Source of the DNA: Armatimonadota bacterium
Lineage (GTDB): Bacteria; Armatimonadota; Fimbriimonadia; Fimbriimonadales; Fimbriimonadaceae
NCBI GenBank assembly: GCA_018268335.1
Contig: JAFDWT010000061.1
Coordinates: 1-50,497, forward strand
DNA length: 50,497 nt
Reading direction: 5' to 3'
Shown here: piece by piece, positions 1-8,243 of the stretch
Numbering within the stretch: the stretch's first letter is position 1
Layout: each line of letters begins with the position of its first letter
Notes under the pieces: generated by a model
The model's input: the letters and a program-made list of their open reading frames with translations, nothing else
Databases searched by the model: none
Told to the model about the DNA's origin: nothing
Position numbers and translations under genes: made by a program

Positions 1-569
1 GGGCCGTAGTTGTTGCTGCAGTTGGTCGTCTTGGTGGTCAGTCCGAAGGTGTGGCAGTATGCGTTGACCAAGTGGTCGCTGGCAGCTTTAGTTGCACTAT
101 AGGGGCTGCTGGGGTCGTAGGGAGTCGTCTCGGTAAACGCGCCCTGGTCACCAAGGGAGCCATAGACTTCGTCGGTGCTGACGTGGTGGAAGACCTTGTC
201 CGCCTTGTCGTCGCCCCAGGCGGTGCGACAGGCCTCAAGAAGATTGAATGTGCCGACCACATTGGTGTCGACAAAGTTGCGGGGCGACTTGATGCTGCGG
301 TCGACGTGAGTTTCCGCAGCCAGGTGGATGACGAGGTCCGGGTTATGTTCGCGGACGACAGCAAGCAGGCCGTCGTAGTCGCGCAAGTCTTGGTGGGTGA
401 AAACGTAGTTGGGGCGCGAAGCGGCCTCGTGGACATTCATGGGGTTGGCGGCATAGCCCAGGTTGTCCAAGTTGACGAATTTGCACTCGGGGAACGCGCC
501 GGTCGCCCAATTCAGCAGGTTCGAGCCGATGAACCCGCATCCACCGGTGACGAGGACTGTTTCTCCCAT
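1..569 (-). CDS. rfbB: dTDP-glucose 4,6-dehydratase (3' end cut by window edge)
   Basis: Extended short-chain dehydrogenase that converts dTDP-glucose to dTDP-4-keto-6-deoxyglucose, the entry step to rhamnose and related deoxysugars. 189 residues are visible; the C-terminal part lies outside the window. Seen: the NAD-binding motif TGGCGFIGSN at residues 8-17, AAETHVDRS near residue 85, the family-typical STDEVYG with T132-D133-E134, and YSATK giving catalytic Y157 and K161. The T-D-E signature separates RfbB from UDP-glucose 4-epimerases. The ATG start lies 2 bp after the stop of the upstream glycosyltransferase, so the two are probably co-transcribed. It likely supplies a deoxysugar to the glycan made by the nearby locus; the other rml genes are not in the window. 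Confidence 0.9.
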   Translation of the reverse strand, partial: MGETVLVTGGCGFIGSNLLNWATGAFPECKFVNLDNLGYAANPMNVHEAASRPNYVFTHQDLRDYDGLLAVVREHNPDLVIHLAAETHVDRSIKSPRNFVDTNVVGTFNLLEACRTAWGDDKADKVFHHVSTDEVYGSLGDQGAFTETTPYDPSSPYSATKAASDHLVNAYCHTFGLTTKTTNCSNNYG

Positions 570-571
570 GG

Positions 572-1594
572 TCAACTCAACACATTGTCCCACTCGGGGA
601 CCCAGGCCCTGGGCAGCTTGCGCTTGGGAACGAGGCTATGGATGAGGCCGTGGATGGATTCTCGGATGTTCCTCTTGGAGGGAACACAGCCTCCAGGCAT
701 TTCCAATCGGGCCAATCTATCTCGCACGGCGCTGACGACAACGCTGGCGGCTTCGTGACGCCCTGCGCTGGCCAGCCGGGCTGCATTGTTCAAAAGTCGG
801 ATCGCATGCTCCTGGGTCGCTTGACGGTCGAGAAGTTCGATGTCTAGGTCAGGCCATGTCCTCTTTGCCCAAGCCAATCCGTCGTCGATCGGTGCGAAGT
901 GTTCTGCCACTAGTTGGTGGGGGGCGGCGGACATGACGAACCGGTTGCTGGTCATAGACGGATGGTAGCGGTAGGCAGCCAACCGGTCGTCGCGATAGCT
1001 GACGTTGCCCAACGTACAACATCGCAGAGCCAGAGCCCAGTCTTGAGAAGTCTGGACGGGGATGTTGTCGAACCCACGGGCCCGACGGACAGTGTCCGTG
1101 CGAAACACCAGTGACGGCGAGCGGAACTGGTAACTGACGATGTTGTGTTCGAAGACTTCACGGCCGCACTTGTCCCAGTCGGGCTTCTTGGAGGTGATCC
1201 GCGAGACCCGGTCGTGCCGGTCCATTTTGAGGCTGCGGACGGCGACGAAGGCGAGGCAAGGATCATGGTGCAAGAGAGAGGCCGTCCGCTCCAAAAACTC
1301 TGGGTAGCAGTAATCGTCGCCGTCGGTGCGATAGAGAAATGCGCCGGTGGCCTCGTCGATCGCCCGTTGGTTCGACTTTGAGATCCCAAGGTTGGACTCG
1401 TTGCGGAGCAGCTTGATCCGTTTCTCGTGCGCGGTCAGTTCACGCAGCAGCTCGTAGCTGCCGTCGGTGCTGCAGTCGTCGACGATGATCCATTCCCAGT
1501 CCTCGCTAGATTGCCGCAAGATCGAGGCCACTCTTTGGTGCAAGAACGGCCTCTGGTTATAGACTGCGGAAACGACGGAGACTTGGGGCGGCAT
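572..1594 (-). CDS. Family 2 glycosyltransferase
   Basis: GT-A fold glycosyltransferase of about 340 residues, cytoplasmic or membrane-associated, that would add one sugar to a surface glycan. Seen: the N-terminal VSVVSAVYNQ strand, VDDCSTDGS about 40 residues in, NLGISKSNQRA, and the metal/nucleotide-binding TDGDDY near residue 95. No membrane segments are visible. An ATG at 1594 is chosen because it begins just before the GT2 fold; an in-frame TTG at 1609 would add five residues. It sits 66 bp after the E1 dehydrogenase gene and immediately before rfbB on the same strand. Donor and acceptor cannot be read from the sequence. Confidence 0.85.
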   Translation of the reverse strand: MPPQVSVVSAVYNQRPFLHQRVASILRQSSEDWEWIIVDDCSTDGSYELLRELTAHEKRIKLLRNESNLGISKSNQRAIDEATGAFLYRTDGDDYCYPEFLERTASLLHHDPCLAFVAVRSLKMDRHDRVSRITSKKPDWDKCGREVFEHNIVSYQFRSPSLVFRTDTVRRARGFDNIPVQTSQDWALALRCCTLGNVSYRDDRLAAYRYHPSMTSNRFVMSAAPHQLVAEHFAPIDDGLAWAKRTWPDLDIELLDRQATQEHAIRLLNNAARLASAGRHEAASVVVSAVRDRLARLEMPGGCVPSKRNIRESIHGLIHSLVPKRKLPRAWVPEWDNVLS

Positions 1595-1660
1595 GAAGTC
1601 ACTCGACAAAAACGGAAGGTCTATAGTTTATGCAAACTTGATGCCAATCGACAATGGCAA

Positions 1661-3628
1661 CTATGCCAATGTCAGCCGGATCGCCGCGATTGTGCTCTCT
1701 ATGCTTGGGAGAGCTGCATATTCATAGACCGGGTTGTAGCCGATGTGCACGTCGTCTCTGCTGACCACTTGGGGGGCCGAGTACAGGTAGGAGAACCACT
1801 CCGGCTTGCCGACGACCTCGGAAACCAAGGTGTGGGCGAAACCGCAGGTCTTGGTGTCTTCTTGGACGACCACGAGCCGGCCCGTCTTCTCTAGTGACTT
1901 GGCGACGGTCGCGTAGTCGCACGGGACGATGCTGCGTAGGTCGATGATCTCGACGCTGGCCTCGCCAGCCAGTTGGTCGGCGGCAGCTTGGGCGACCTCC
2001 AGCGTATTGGCCCAGGCGACGACGGTGACGTCGGAACCCTCGCGCACAACCTTGGCCGAGCCGAACGGCACCGGCTCGACTTCGGTGACGTCCATCCGCT
2101 TGCGGAAAATGTGCTTGGGAACCAGGATGAAGCAGGGGTCTTCGCTGTGGACGGCCGTCCAAAAGAGGCCGGCCGCGTCGGCGGGCGTGCTGGGGATCGC
2201 GACCTTGATGCCGGGCACGTGGGCCAGGAAGGCCTCGTTGGCCTGGCTGTGCCAGAGCGAACCGCCAGGAAGATAGGCGCCGTACGGGGTGTAGACGACC
2301 ATGGGTGTCGTCCACTCGCCGCCGGTGCGCCAGCGGAGGGTGCTGATGTTGGTCAGCAGCTGGTTCCATCCGGGGGCGAGGAAGTCGACGAACTGGATCT
2401 CGAAGAGCGGCTTGTAGCCATAGGCGCTCAGGCCGACGGCGACGCCGAGGATCGTGGCCTCCGCGAGCGGCGAGTTGAAGACTTGCTTCGGGAAGGAATC
2501 GGTGAGTGACTTGGTGAGGCCGAAGACGCCGCCTTTGGGGTCTTCGATGTCCTCACCGAACATGATGACGGCGGGGTCGTCGGCGAGGGCTTTGTGGAGG
2601 GTCTTGTTGATCGCCTCGACCATTGTCTGCGCGCCTGTCTCTACTGGTGGCCGCTCGGGCTTGTCGGGGGCGCCCCAGCAGTTGACAAAGAGGTCGCTGG
2701 CTTGGGGGTCGGCTTCCTTCTCGGCGCGGATGTAGTCGTCGTCGACTTCGGCGTTGACCCGGGATTGCATCGCCTCAAACTCGGCGGTGGTGAGCTTGCC
2801 TTCGGCGATCAGTTCGTCGCGGAGGAGCGTGATCGGGTCGCGGGCGACCATGGCGTCGATTTCGGCCTGAGGGCGATAGACGCGGTGGTCGTCGGAGCTG
2901 GTGTGGCTGCTGAGGCGGTCGATGTCGAACCAGATCAGGGTCGGGCCGTCACCGGCTCTGGCCTTGGCGATAGCCTCGCCGCCGACCCGGTCGACTTCGC
3001 CGACGTAGCGGCCGTCGACCTTGACCAAGCGCTCCTGGCTGATGACGCCACCAAAGTTGAGCGGCATGAAGTGTTCGGTAGGGGTGCTGATACCGTACTT
3101 GTTGTCTTCGATAGCCAAGATCAATGGGAGTTTTTCTTGGACGGCAAACGACCAGGCTTCGTAGAACTCACCCTGGCGCATGGCGGCGTCGCCGACGGTG
3201 GCAAGGACGACAGAGTCTTTGCCGTCCATTTGCATGCCCCAGGCGGTTCCGGCGGCGGGGATCAGGCCTCCGCCGGTGGGGGTGCAGACGCTCATCACGT
3301 TGTGTTTGCGGCTGCTGTAGTGGCCGGGCATCTGGCGGCCGGCGCTGCTGCTGGCCTTTTTGGCAAAGTAAGCGAGGGCCAGTTCGTAGTTGGTGAGGCC
3401 TCGGGCGAGCATGAGCGCGCGGTCGCGGTAGTAGGGGTACAGCCAGTCGTCTTGGCCCAGGTGGGTGGCTAGGCAGCCGATGGCCTCGTGGCCCATGCCG
3501 CTGACTTGGAACCAGCCTTTGCTCTGGCGCAACAGGATGCCTTCGCGCCGGTCACCCTCGCGGCTCAGCATCATCAGACGCAGATAGTCGAGTTTGTTCA
3601 GAGAATGGGTTGCTGACACCACAGACAT
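1661..3628 (-). CDS. Fused alpha/beta E1 subunit of a 2-oxoacid dehydrogenase
   Basis: Thiamine-diphosphate E1 component of a branched-chain 2-oxoacid, pyruvate or acetoin dehydrogenase complex, with alpha and beta parts joined in one chain of about 655 residues. The alpha half carries the TPP motif from G146 (GDAAMRQGEFYEAW) to N176, and HTSSDD, the usual phosphorylation-loop region. The beta half starts near residue 335 (TMVEAINKTL) with GEDIEDPKGGVFG and FNSPLAEATI. The ATG at 3628 is preferred because GAGGAA lies just before it; an ATG at 3649 and a TTG at 3685 are also in frame. No E2 or E3 gene is nearby, so substrate specificity is unresolved; the sequence resembles the branched-chain/pyruvate alpha-beta type. 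Confidence 0.87.
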   Translation of the reverse strand: MSVVSATHSLNKLDYLRLMMLSREGDRREGILLRQSKGWFQVSGMGHEAIGCLATHLGQDDWLYPYYRDRALMLARGLTNYELALAYFAKKASSSAGRQMPGHYSSRKHNVMSVCTPTGGGLIPAAGTAWGMQMDGKDSVVLATVGDAAMRQGEFYEAWSFAVQEKLPLILAIEDNKYGISTPTEHFMPLNFGGVISQERLVKVDGRYVGEVDRVGGEAIAKARAGDGPTLIWFDIDRLSSHTSSDDHRVYRPQAEIDAMVARDPITLLRDELIAEGKLTTAEFEAMQSRVNAEVDDDYIRAEKEADPQASDLFVNCWGAPDKPERPPVETGAQTMVEAINKTLHKALADDPAVIMFGEDIEDPKGGVFGLTKSLTDSFPKQVFNSPLAEATILGVAVGLSAYGYKPLFEIQFVDFLAPGWNQLLTNISTLRWRTGGEWTTPMVVYTPYGAYLPGGSLWHSQANEAFLAHVPGIKVAIPSTPADAAGLFWTAVHSEDPCFILVPKHIFRKRMDVTEVEPVPFGSAKVVREGSDVTVVAWANTLEVAQAAADQLAGEASVEIIDLRSIVPCDYATVAKSLEKTGRLVVVQEDTKTCGFAHTLVSEVVGKPEWFSYLYSAPQVVSRDDVHIGYNPVYEYAALPSIESTIAAIRLTLA

Positions 3629-3688
3629 CGCTTCCTCACGTTTCGCCATTGAAACCAGGGTCCGACTTAGGGGCTGGACTTCCAAACA

Positions 3689-4255
3689 TTATGGAGCCTG
3701 GCCCGGAGATTTGTTGGGCACGTCCGCTAGGGTCGTGACTTGGCCGGCGACGGTGACAGCCTTGGCATTGGGGCTCTTTTTGGTTTCTTCGGCCGGTGAG
3801 CCGTGGGCGTTCCACTTGTTGTCTTGCGACTCGTAGACCAGCACGGTACGGCTGGGATCGCGGACCTCGGACTTGACCTTCTGGGCTACGGCGTCGTTGT
3901 AGGAGTATCCATAGCCATTGGTGCCACCTGAAGGGCCCTGGAGCTTCTTCTTGGTCTCCGTGTCCGCCATGTCGGCGGTCTTGAGGCGGTCCAGCGTGGC
4001 GTCCATCCAGCCGTCGGCACTGGGAAACTGGCCCTCAGAGTCGTAGTAGAGCATCAACGCGGTGTGGATCGACTTGAGGTTTGCGGCTGAGTCGCCCTTG
4101 TAGGTGCGCTGTTCGATGGAGCCGCCGTAAGTCCGGACGATGAAGTTGACCAGTGGCCCGAGGCCCAGCACGTACCAGGCGACGGCTCCGACGACGAGGA
4201 CGCCGCCGACGATCCACCACTTTCTGCGCTTCCGTGCTTTCCCCTCCATCGTCAT
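3689..4255 (-). CDS. Membrane-anchored protein of unknown function
   Basis: I do not recognise a named family. The 188-residue product has a basic N-terminus (KARKRRK) followed by one hydrophobic segment at roughly residues 13-35, then a soluble, probably extracytoplasmic domain. That domain contains SIHTALMLYYDSEGQFPSA, which resembles the helix-to-domain region of pseudopilin-type proteins, but no prepilin cleavage site is visible. A second ATG two codons in (4249) is an equally good start. It is the first gene of a minus-strand run leading to the E1 fusion, and its start is only 21 bp from that of the divergent desulfhydrase gene. Confidence 0.65.
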   Translation of the reverse strand: MTMEGKARKRRKWWIVGGVLVVGAVAWYVLGLGPLVNFIVRTYGGSIEQRTYKGDSAANLKSIHTALMLYYDSEGQFPSADGWMDATLDRLKTADMADTETKKKLQGPSGGTNGYGYSYNDAVAQKVKSEVRDPSRTVLVYESQDNKWNAHGSPAEETKKSPNAKAVTVAGQVTTLADVPNKSPGQAP

Positions 4256-4276
4256 TCAGCCAGTAAACTTGAGGAC

Positions 4277-5260
4277 GTGGCAGACACCCCTCGCGTTTCC
4301 CTGTGTTGCCTGCCGACTCCCTTGCACCGCCTCCCCAGGCTGTCGGAGATGTTGGGCATCGAACTATGGATCAAGCGCGACGACCTGACCGGCTTCGCGA
4401 TGGGAGGGAACAAAGGGCGCAAGCTGGAATACATCGTCGCCGACATCTTGGCTTCGGGGGCGGACACGGTCGTCACTTGTGGTTCGTCGCAGTCGAACTT
4501 CGTGCGTCAGTTGGGCGCGGCGTGCGCGATGCATGGTTTGGAGTGCCACGCCGTGGTGATGGATTTACCCAGGCCGGACGGCACTGAGCCTATTGGCGAA
4601 CCAATGGCGATGGGCGGCAACCTTTTGCTGGACACTTATTTCCGCGTCCGTGTCCACAAGGTGGCCGATGGTGGATGGTCGGAGCTTGAGGCGGCGGCTG
4701 GTTCGTTGGCTGCGCAATTGGCCGCGGAAGGGAAGCGGGTTAGAATCGTGCCGCTCGGTGGGAGCGGGCCGTTTGGTGCCCTGGCATTTTGGAACGCGGC
4801 ACACGAGCTTCAGGCCCAGTTCGAGGGCCGATTCGACTATGTGGTGACCGCCAGCAGTAGCGGCAGCACCCAGACCGGCCTGACCTGCGGGTTCCATGGC
4901 TCAGCGACCAAGGTGATCGGCATGTCATCGGACCCTGAGCCAGAAATCGCCGACGACATGAGCGCGATATCGCACCAACTGGCAGCAGTGCACCCCTTGA
5001 GCCCGGCGTTGTCGTCGGAGGACTTCACGTTCCGACTCGATTGGGTCGGGCCTGGTTATGGGGTCGCCAGCCAGGCTGGAAACGAAGCCCTGTCGCTCAT
5101 GGCGACGACTGAGGGCATCATGTTAGACCCGATCTATTCGGCCAAGGCATTTGCGGGCCTGGTGGCGATGGCGAAGGCGGGAGAGCTTTCTGGTTCCGTT
5201 TGTTTCTGGCACACAGGCGGGACGCCGGTGTTGTTTGCTTATGGCGAAATCGCAGGTTAG
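4277..5260 (+). CDS. D-cysteine desulfhydrase / ACC deaminase family PLP enzyme
   Basis: Fold type II pyridoxal-phosphate enzyme of 327 residues. Family members break D-cysteine to pyruvate, ammonia and sulfide (DcyD) or deaminate 1-aminocyclopropane-1-carboxylate. Seen: LPTPLHRLPRLSE at the N-terminus, GGNKGRKLEY with the Schiff-base lysine at K46, CGSSQSNFVRQ, and the serine-rich phosphate-binding SSSGSTQTGLT. The start is GTG at 4277, fixed by the fit of the N-terminus to the family; a GAGG lies unusually close to it. The stop codon overlaps by 4 bp with the stop of the convergent DUF2752 gene. The exact substrate cannot be told from sequence. Confidence 0.82.
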   Translation: MADTPRVSLCCLPTPLHRLPRLSEMLGIELWIKRDDLTGFAMGGNKGRKLEYIVADILASGADTVVTCGSSQSNFVRQLGAACAMHGLECHAVVMDLPRPDGTEPIGEPMAMGGNLLLDTYFRVRVHKVADGGWSELEAAAGSLAAQLAAEGKRVRIVPLGGSGPFGALAFWNAAHELQAQFEGRFDYVVTASSSGSTQTGLTCGFHGSATKVIGMSSDPEPEIADDMSAISHQLAAVHPLSPALSSEDFTFRLDWVGPGYGVASQAGNEALSLMATTEGIMLDPIYSAKAFAGLVAMAKAGELSGSVCFWHTGGTPVLFAYGEIAG

Positions 5261-5733
5261 CGAAGTCGCATTGTGTAGTTTGCGTCCAGATAGCTGTACG
5301 TAGTGTTGCTGAACCGCCAGAAGCCGAACCCTAGGAACGCCACCATCAGGGCGACCAATGCGACGTTCATCGGCTTAGTGTTGGTGTCCACAACTTTCTT
5401 TTTCGCAATGCCATAGGCAGCCATCACCGTTCCCAGAGTGAAGAAGAGATACAGGAGCGGGCCGAAGGGATGGTCGTGGAGGGAGGCAGCCAGGTCACCG
5501 TGGAGCAGGTGGGTCCAGCTGGTGGTCAGGCCGCACCCAGGGCAGGGACGATGGAAGAGCACGACGCTCGGGCATGGCGGCAAGCCCAGCTGGGTGTGGG
5601 TCGCGTGGCCGATTGGCGACGGCCTCATCAGAAGGCCGGCCAGCGTGCAGCCCAGCCAAGCCACGCACCAGACCACCTGGCCCTGCAGGTGGCGGGCCCG
5701 GTCAACCGGCTGGAGGCTGAGGATCGCGGTCAC
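5257..5733 (-). CDS. DUF2752 family membrane protein
   Basis: Small membrane protein (up to 158 residues) with three or so hydrophobic segments and the DUF2752 signature CPGCGLTTSW followed by GDLAASLHDHPFG. The molecular role of the family is unknown. The GTG at 5733 makes it overlap truB by 32 bp. A GTG at 5676, preceded by AGGG at good spacing and starting directly in the first membrane segment, is a credible alternative. It follows nrnA and truB on the same strand and is probably the last gene of that unit; its stop codon is shared in a 4-bp overlap with the convergent desulfhydrase gene. Confidence 0.78.
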   Translation of the reverse strand: MTAILSLQPVDRARHLQGQVVWCVAWLGCTLAGLLMRPSPIGHATHTQLGLPPCPSVVLFHRPCPGCGLTTSWTHLLHGDLAASLHDHPFGPLLYLFFTLGTVMAAYGIAKKKVVDTNTKPMNVALVALMVAFLGFGFWRFSNTTYSYLDANYTMRLR

Positions 5734-6580
5734 CGATAGGAATGACGATTTTGGGCCGGAGCAGGTTTCCGTCGCACCAGGCGAGGGCTACTGCTTCGCC
5801 GTTTTGGTCGAGCAGCAGGACATCGCCGACTTCGTCGGTGTGGCTGGCGACCATGCGGCCGTGCCGCAGGCCGGCGACGTCCTCTGGCCCTACTTTCGCC
5901 TGGGTGATGTTGGCCAGGGCCCGTGTCATTGGCAAAAGGTCGTCGGCCGTGACGAGGGACGGGTCTTTGGCATTGTCAGCGTGGAACTCGCCGAGTCGCG
6001 TGCGCCGGAGGCCGGAGACGTGGGCCGGGCACCCGATCGCATGGCCGATGTCGTGGACGAGGCTTCGGACGAAAGTTCCGCCGCCACAATCCACCTGGAA
6101 AGTCACCTTTTCATCGGCGACCTTAGCAATGGAGACACTCGATATCGTCACCTTTCGAACCGGAATCTCCACAGTGTCGCCACGACGGGCATACTGGTAG
6201 AGCTTCTGTCCTCCGACTTTGACGGCGCTGTGCAAGGGGGGCAATTGCTCGATGTCACCCAAGAAGCGCGGTAAGACAGACTGAATCTTGGCCTCCAATC
6301 TTTCAGGGACAGCCCCAGTCTGTGTGACCTCGCCCTCCAAATCGTAGGTCGTCGTCGCCGAGCCGAACGTCGCTTCGACCAGATAGCCCTTTGGCTCCAA
6401 ATCGAGGTAGTTGAGAAACCGGGTGGCGTGGCCTACAGCAATGACGAGGAGCCCAGTCGCCAAGGGATCGAGCGTGCCGGAGTGGCCCACCCTCTTCGTG
6501 TTCAGCCGAGCCCTCACCTTGGCGACGGCGTCGTGCGACGACCAGCCCAGGGGCTTGTCGACTAGGAGGAATCCAAGCAC
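5702..6580 (-). CDS. truB: tRNA pseudouridine(55) synthase
   Basis: Isomerises U55 in the T-loop of tRNAs. The 292-residue length suits the bacterial TruB core. Seen: LLVDKPLGWSSHD at the N-terminus and GHSGTLDPLATG with the catalytic aspartate D38, followed by GHATRFLNYL and KGYLVEATFG, all standard TruB blocks; the later FQVDCGGGTFVRSL is also typical. The start is GTG at 6580, 19 bp inside the 3' end of the nrnA-like gene, which implies translational coupling. The nrnA-truB order is a common bacterial arrangement, usually near infB and rbfA, but those genes are not seen here. Confidence 0.95.
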   Translation of the reverse strand: MLGFLLVDKPLGWSSHDAVAKVRARLNTKRVGHSGTLDPLATGLLVIAVGHATRFLNYLDLEPKGYLVEATFGSATTTYDLEGEVTQTGAVPERLEAKIQSVLPRFLGDIEQLPPLHSAVKVGGQKLYQYARRGDTVEIPVRKVTISSVSIAKVADEKVTFQVDCGGGTFVRSLVHDIGHAIGCPAHVSGLRRTRLGEFHADNAKDPSLVTADDLLPMTRALANITQAKVGPEDVAGLRHGRMVASHTDEVGDVLLLDQNGEAVALAWCDGNLLRPKIVIPIGDRDPQPPAG

Positions 6581-7605
6581 AGCTTTAGCGCCTCGACCAG
6601 TTGTCTTTCCGCTTTGTCAATGTCCCCGTCGAACGAGACGCCGGCGGCGTTCTTGTGGCCGCCGCCGCCGAATTCGCGGGCCACACCGGCGACGTCGAAG
6701 TGAGAGCGTGAGCGTAAGCTGCCTCTGATCTTGCCGGGCTTATGTTCGCGCAGGACGGCGGCGACTTGGACCGTTTCGACGCTGAGCAGTTCGTTGGCCA
6801 GACCCTCGGTGTCCTGGTCGGCGGCGCCGTAGAGTTCAAAGATCTCATTGGGCACGACCACCCAGGCGAGCCGACCACCGCATTCCAGCCGCATGTTGGA
6901 GAGGACGTGGCCCGTCAGCCGGGCGGCGGGCAGGCGGCGGCTCATGTAGACCGCTTCGCTGATCTCCGCAAGATTGACTCCGGCATCGAGCAGGCGCGCC
7001 ACTAGATGCAGGGAGTGCGCGGTGGTGTTGGCATAGCGGAAGCTGCCGGTATCGGTGACGATGCCGGTGGCCAGGCATGTCGCCATCTCCGGCGTGACCT
7101 CGACATCGGAATCAAAGAACAAATCGCACAAGATCGCTGCCGTGGCGGGAGACTTTGTGGACACGATGCGCAGGTCGCCAGGCGACTCGACCGGGATGTG
7201 GTGGTCGATGGTGACCAATTGAGGCAGGCCCTCGAAATACGGGGCGGCGCGGCCCAACCTGGACATGGCCTCCAGGTCGATGATCACACCGACATCGAAG
7301 GGGCCGCCGATCGGCTCTTGCCGGACGCGGTCCACGTGGGGGAGCCAATTCAGGTTAGAAGGAGGAGCGTCTTGGCACAGGACTTCGTTTTCCAAGCCGA
7401 TCTGGTCCAGCCAAAGTGAAAAGGCGATCGCCGACCCCAGGGCGTCGCCGTCAGGGCTCATGTGGGTGCCGACCACGGCCCGCTTTTTGCCCTCGAGGAT
7501 CTGCCTGAGCGCGGGAAGCTGGGACCGGATCCATTGGGGTGTACCGACCTGGGACAAGGGAACCGATGATACCTGTTGGGCGTTGCGGCGACCGGAGAAG
7601 ACCAA
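6562..7605 (-). CDS. nrnA: DHH/DHHA1 phosphoesterase, NrnA-like (oligoribonuclease / pAp phosphatase)
   Basis: Metal-dependent phosphoesterase that degrades short RNA oligomers and/or 3'-phosphoadenosine-5'-phosphate. Seen: THMSPDGDALGS (first metal site), the IDHHIP DHH motif, GIVTDTGSFRY, and the C-terminal DHHA1 substrate motif GGGGHKNAAG. The longest frame starts at TTG 7605 (347 aa) without a clear ribosome-binding site. A TTG at 7557 would give about 331 aa, closer to the usual distance between the start and the first motif. It overlaps truB by 19 bp. Its 5' end lies close to the divergent acetyltransferase start, so the two genes must share a very short control region. Confidence 0.88.
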   Translation of the reverse strand: MVFSGRRNAQQVSSVPLSQVGTPQWIRSQLPALRQILEGKKRAVVGTHMSPDGDALGSAIAFSLWLDQIGLENEVLCQDAPPSNLNWLPHVDRVRQEPIGGPFDVGVIIDLEAMSRLGRAAPYFEGLPQLVTIDHHIPVESPGDLRIVSTKSPATAAILCDLFFDSDVEVTPEMATCLATGIVTDTGSFRYANTTAHSLHLVARLLDAGVNLAEISEAVYMSRRLPAARLTGHVLSNMRLECGGRLAWVVVPNEIFELYGAADQDTEGLANELLSVETVQVAAVLREHKPGKIRGSLRSRSHFDVAGVAREFGGGGHKNAAGVSFDGDIDKAERQLVEALKLCLDSS

Positions 7606-7631
7606 TGGCGGCTGGTAACCTGGAGCACAAG

Positions 7632-8231
7632 ATGGAACCTGGCTCGGGCCGACTACGGCTGCAAGAGAGCGTCACGCCCTGGCCGCTGTCCACGAAGCTG
7701 AAGCGGGTCGCCTGGAGCGTTTGCCAGGCGCTGTTGTTCCGGCCCGGCAACAAGCGGTTTGGCTCCAAATGGCGTGTGAACCTGTTGCGCATGTGGGGTG
7801 CGCAGATCGGAGAGCGTTGCGACATCTCGCCTTCGGCCCGGATTCTGCAGCCCTGGAAGCTGACCATGGGCGACCAATCGTGCATCGGCGACAACGTCGA
7901 TGTCTATAACTTCGCAATGATCACTTTGGGCGACCAGACCGTGGTTTCGCAGCGGACTTATCTGTGTACTGGCACGCATGACTTCGAAGACCCGACCATG
8001 CCGTTGCTGTTTTATCCTATCACGATAGGATCGGAGTGTTGGATCGCCGCTGAAGTGTTTGTCGCGCCTGGCGTCACTATTGGCGACCGAGTTGTAGTAG
8101 GCGCCAGGTCAGTTGTCGTTAAGAATTTGCCCGCAGCCATGGTGTGCGCTGGTCATCCGTGCAAGCCTTTGAAAGAAAGAGTTATCAAGTTGGACAAGGA
8201 CATTGTCCGTGACACGTCGATCTATGAGTGA
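7632..8231 (+). CDS. WcaF-like hexapeptide-repeat O-acetyltransferase
   Basis: Left-handed beta-helix acetyltransferase of 199 residues, related to colanic acid acetyltransferase WcaF and the NodL/LacA group; it would transfer acetyl from acetyl-CoA to a sugar hydroxyl. Seen: FRPGNKRFGSKWRVNLLRMWG (the WcaF-type N-terminus), hexapeptide turns such as IGDNVDVYN, the active-site region CTGTHDFEDP with the probable catalytic His, and ITIGSECWIAAEVFVAPGV. The ATG at 7632 is chosen because GGAG lies 6 bp upstream; upstream in-frame starts would run into the divergent nrnA 5' end. A family 2 glycosyltransferase follows 12 bp later, so it probably decorates the same glycan. Confidence 0.87.
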   Translation: MEPGSGRLRLQESVTPWPLSTKLKRVAWSVCQALLFRPGNKRFGSKWRVNLLRMWGAQIGERCDISPSARILQPWKLTMGDQSCIGDNVDVYNFAMITLGDQTVVSQRTYLCTGTHDFEDPTMPLLFYPITIGSECWIAAEVFVAPGVTIGDRVVVGARSVVVKNLPAAMVCAGHPCKPLKERVIKLDKDIVRDTSIYE

Positions 8232-8243
8232 GTTTGGTCTTTC

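Noticed and set aside
2594..3472. 292-codon plus-strand frame opposite the E1 fusion
   Set aside because: Low-complexity Gly/Ala/Val/Asp composition typical of an antisense shadow of a GC-rich gene; the minus-strand protein has clear E1 motifs.
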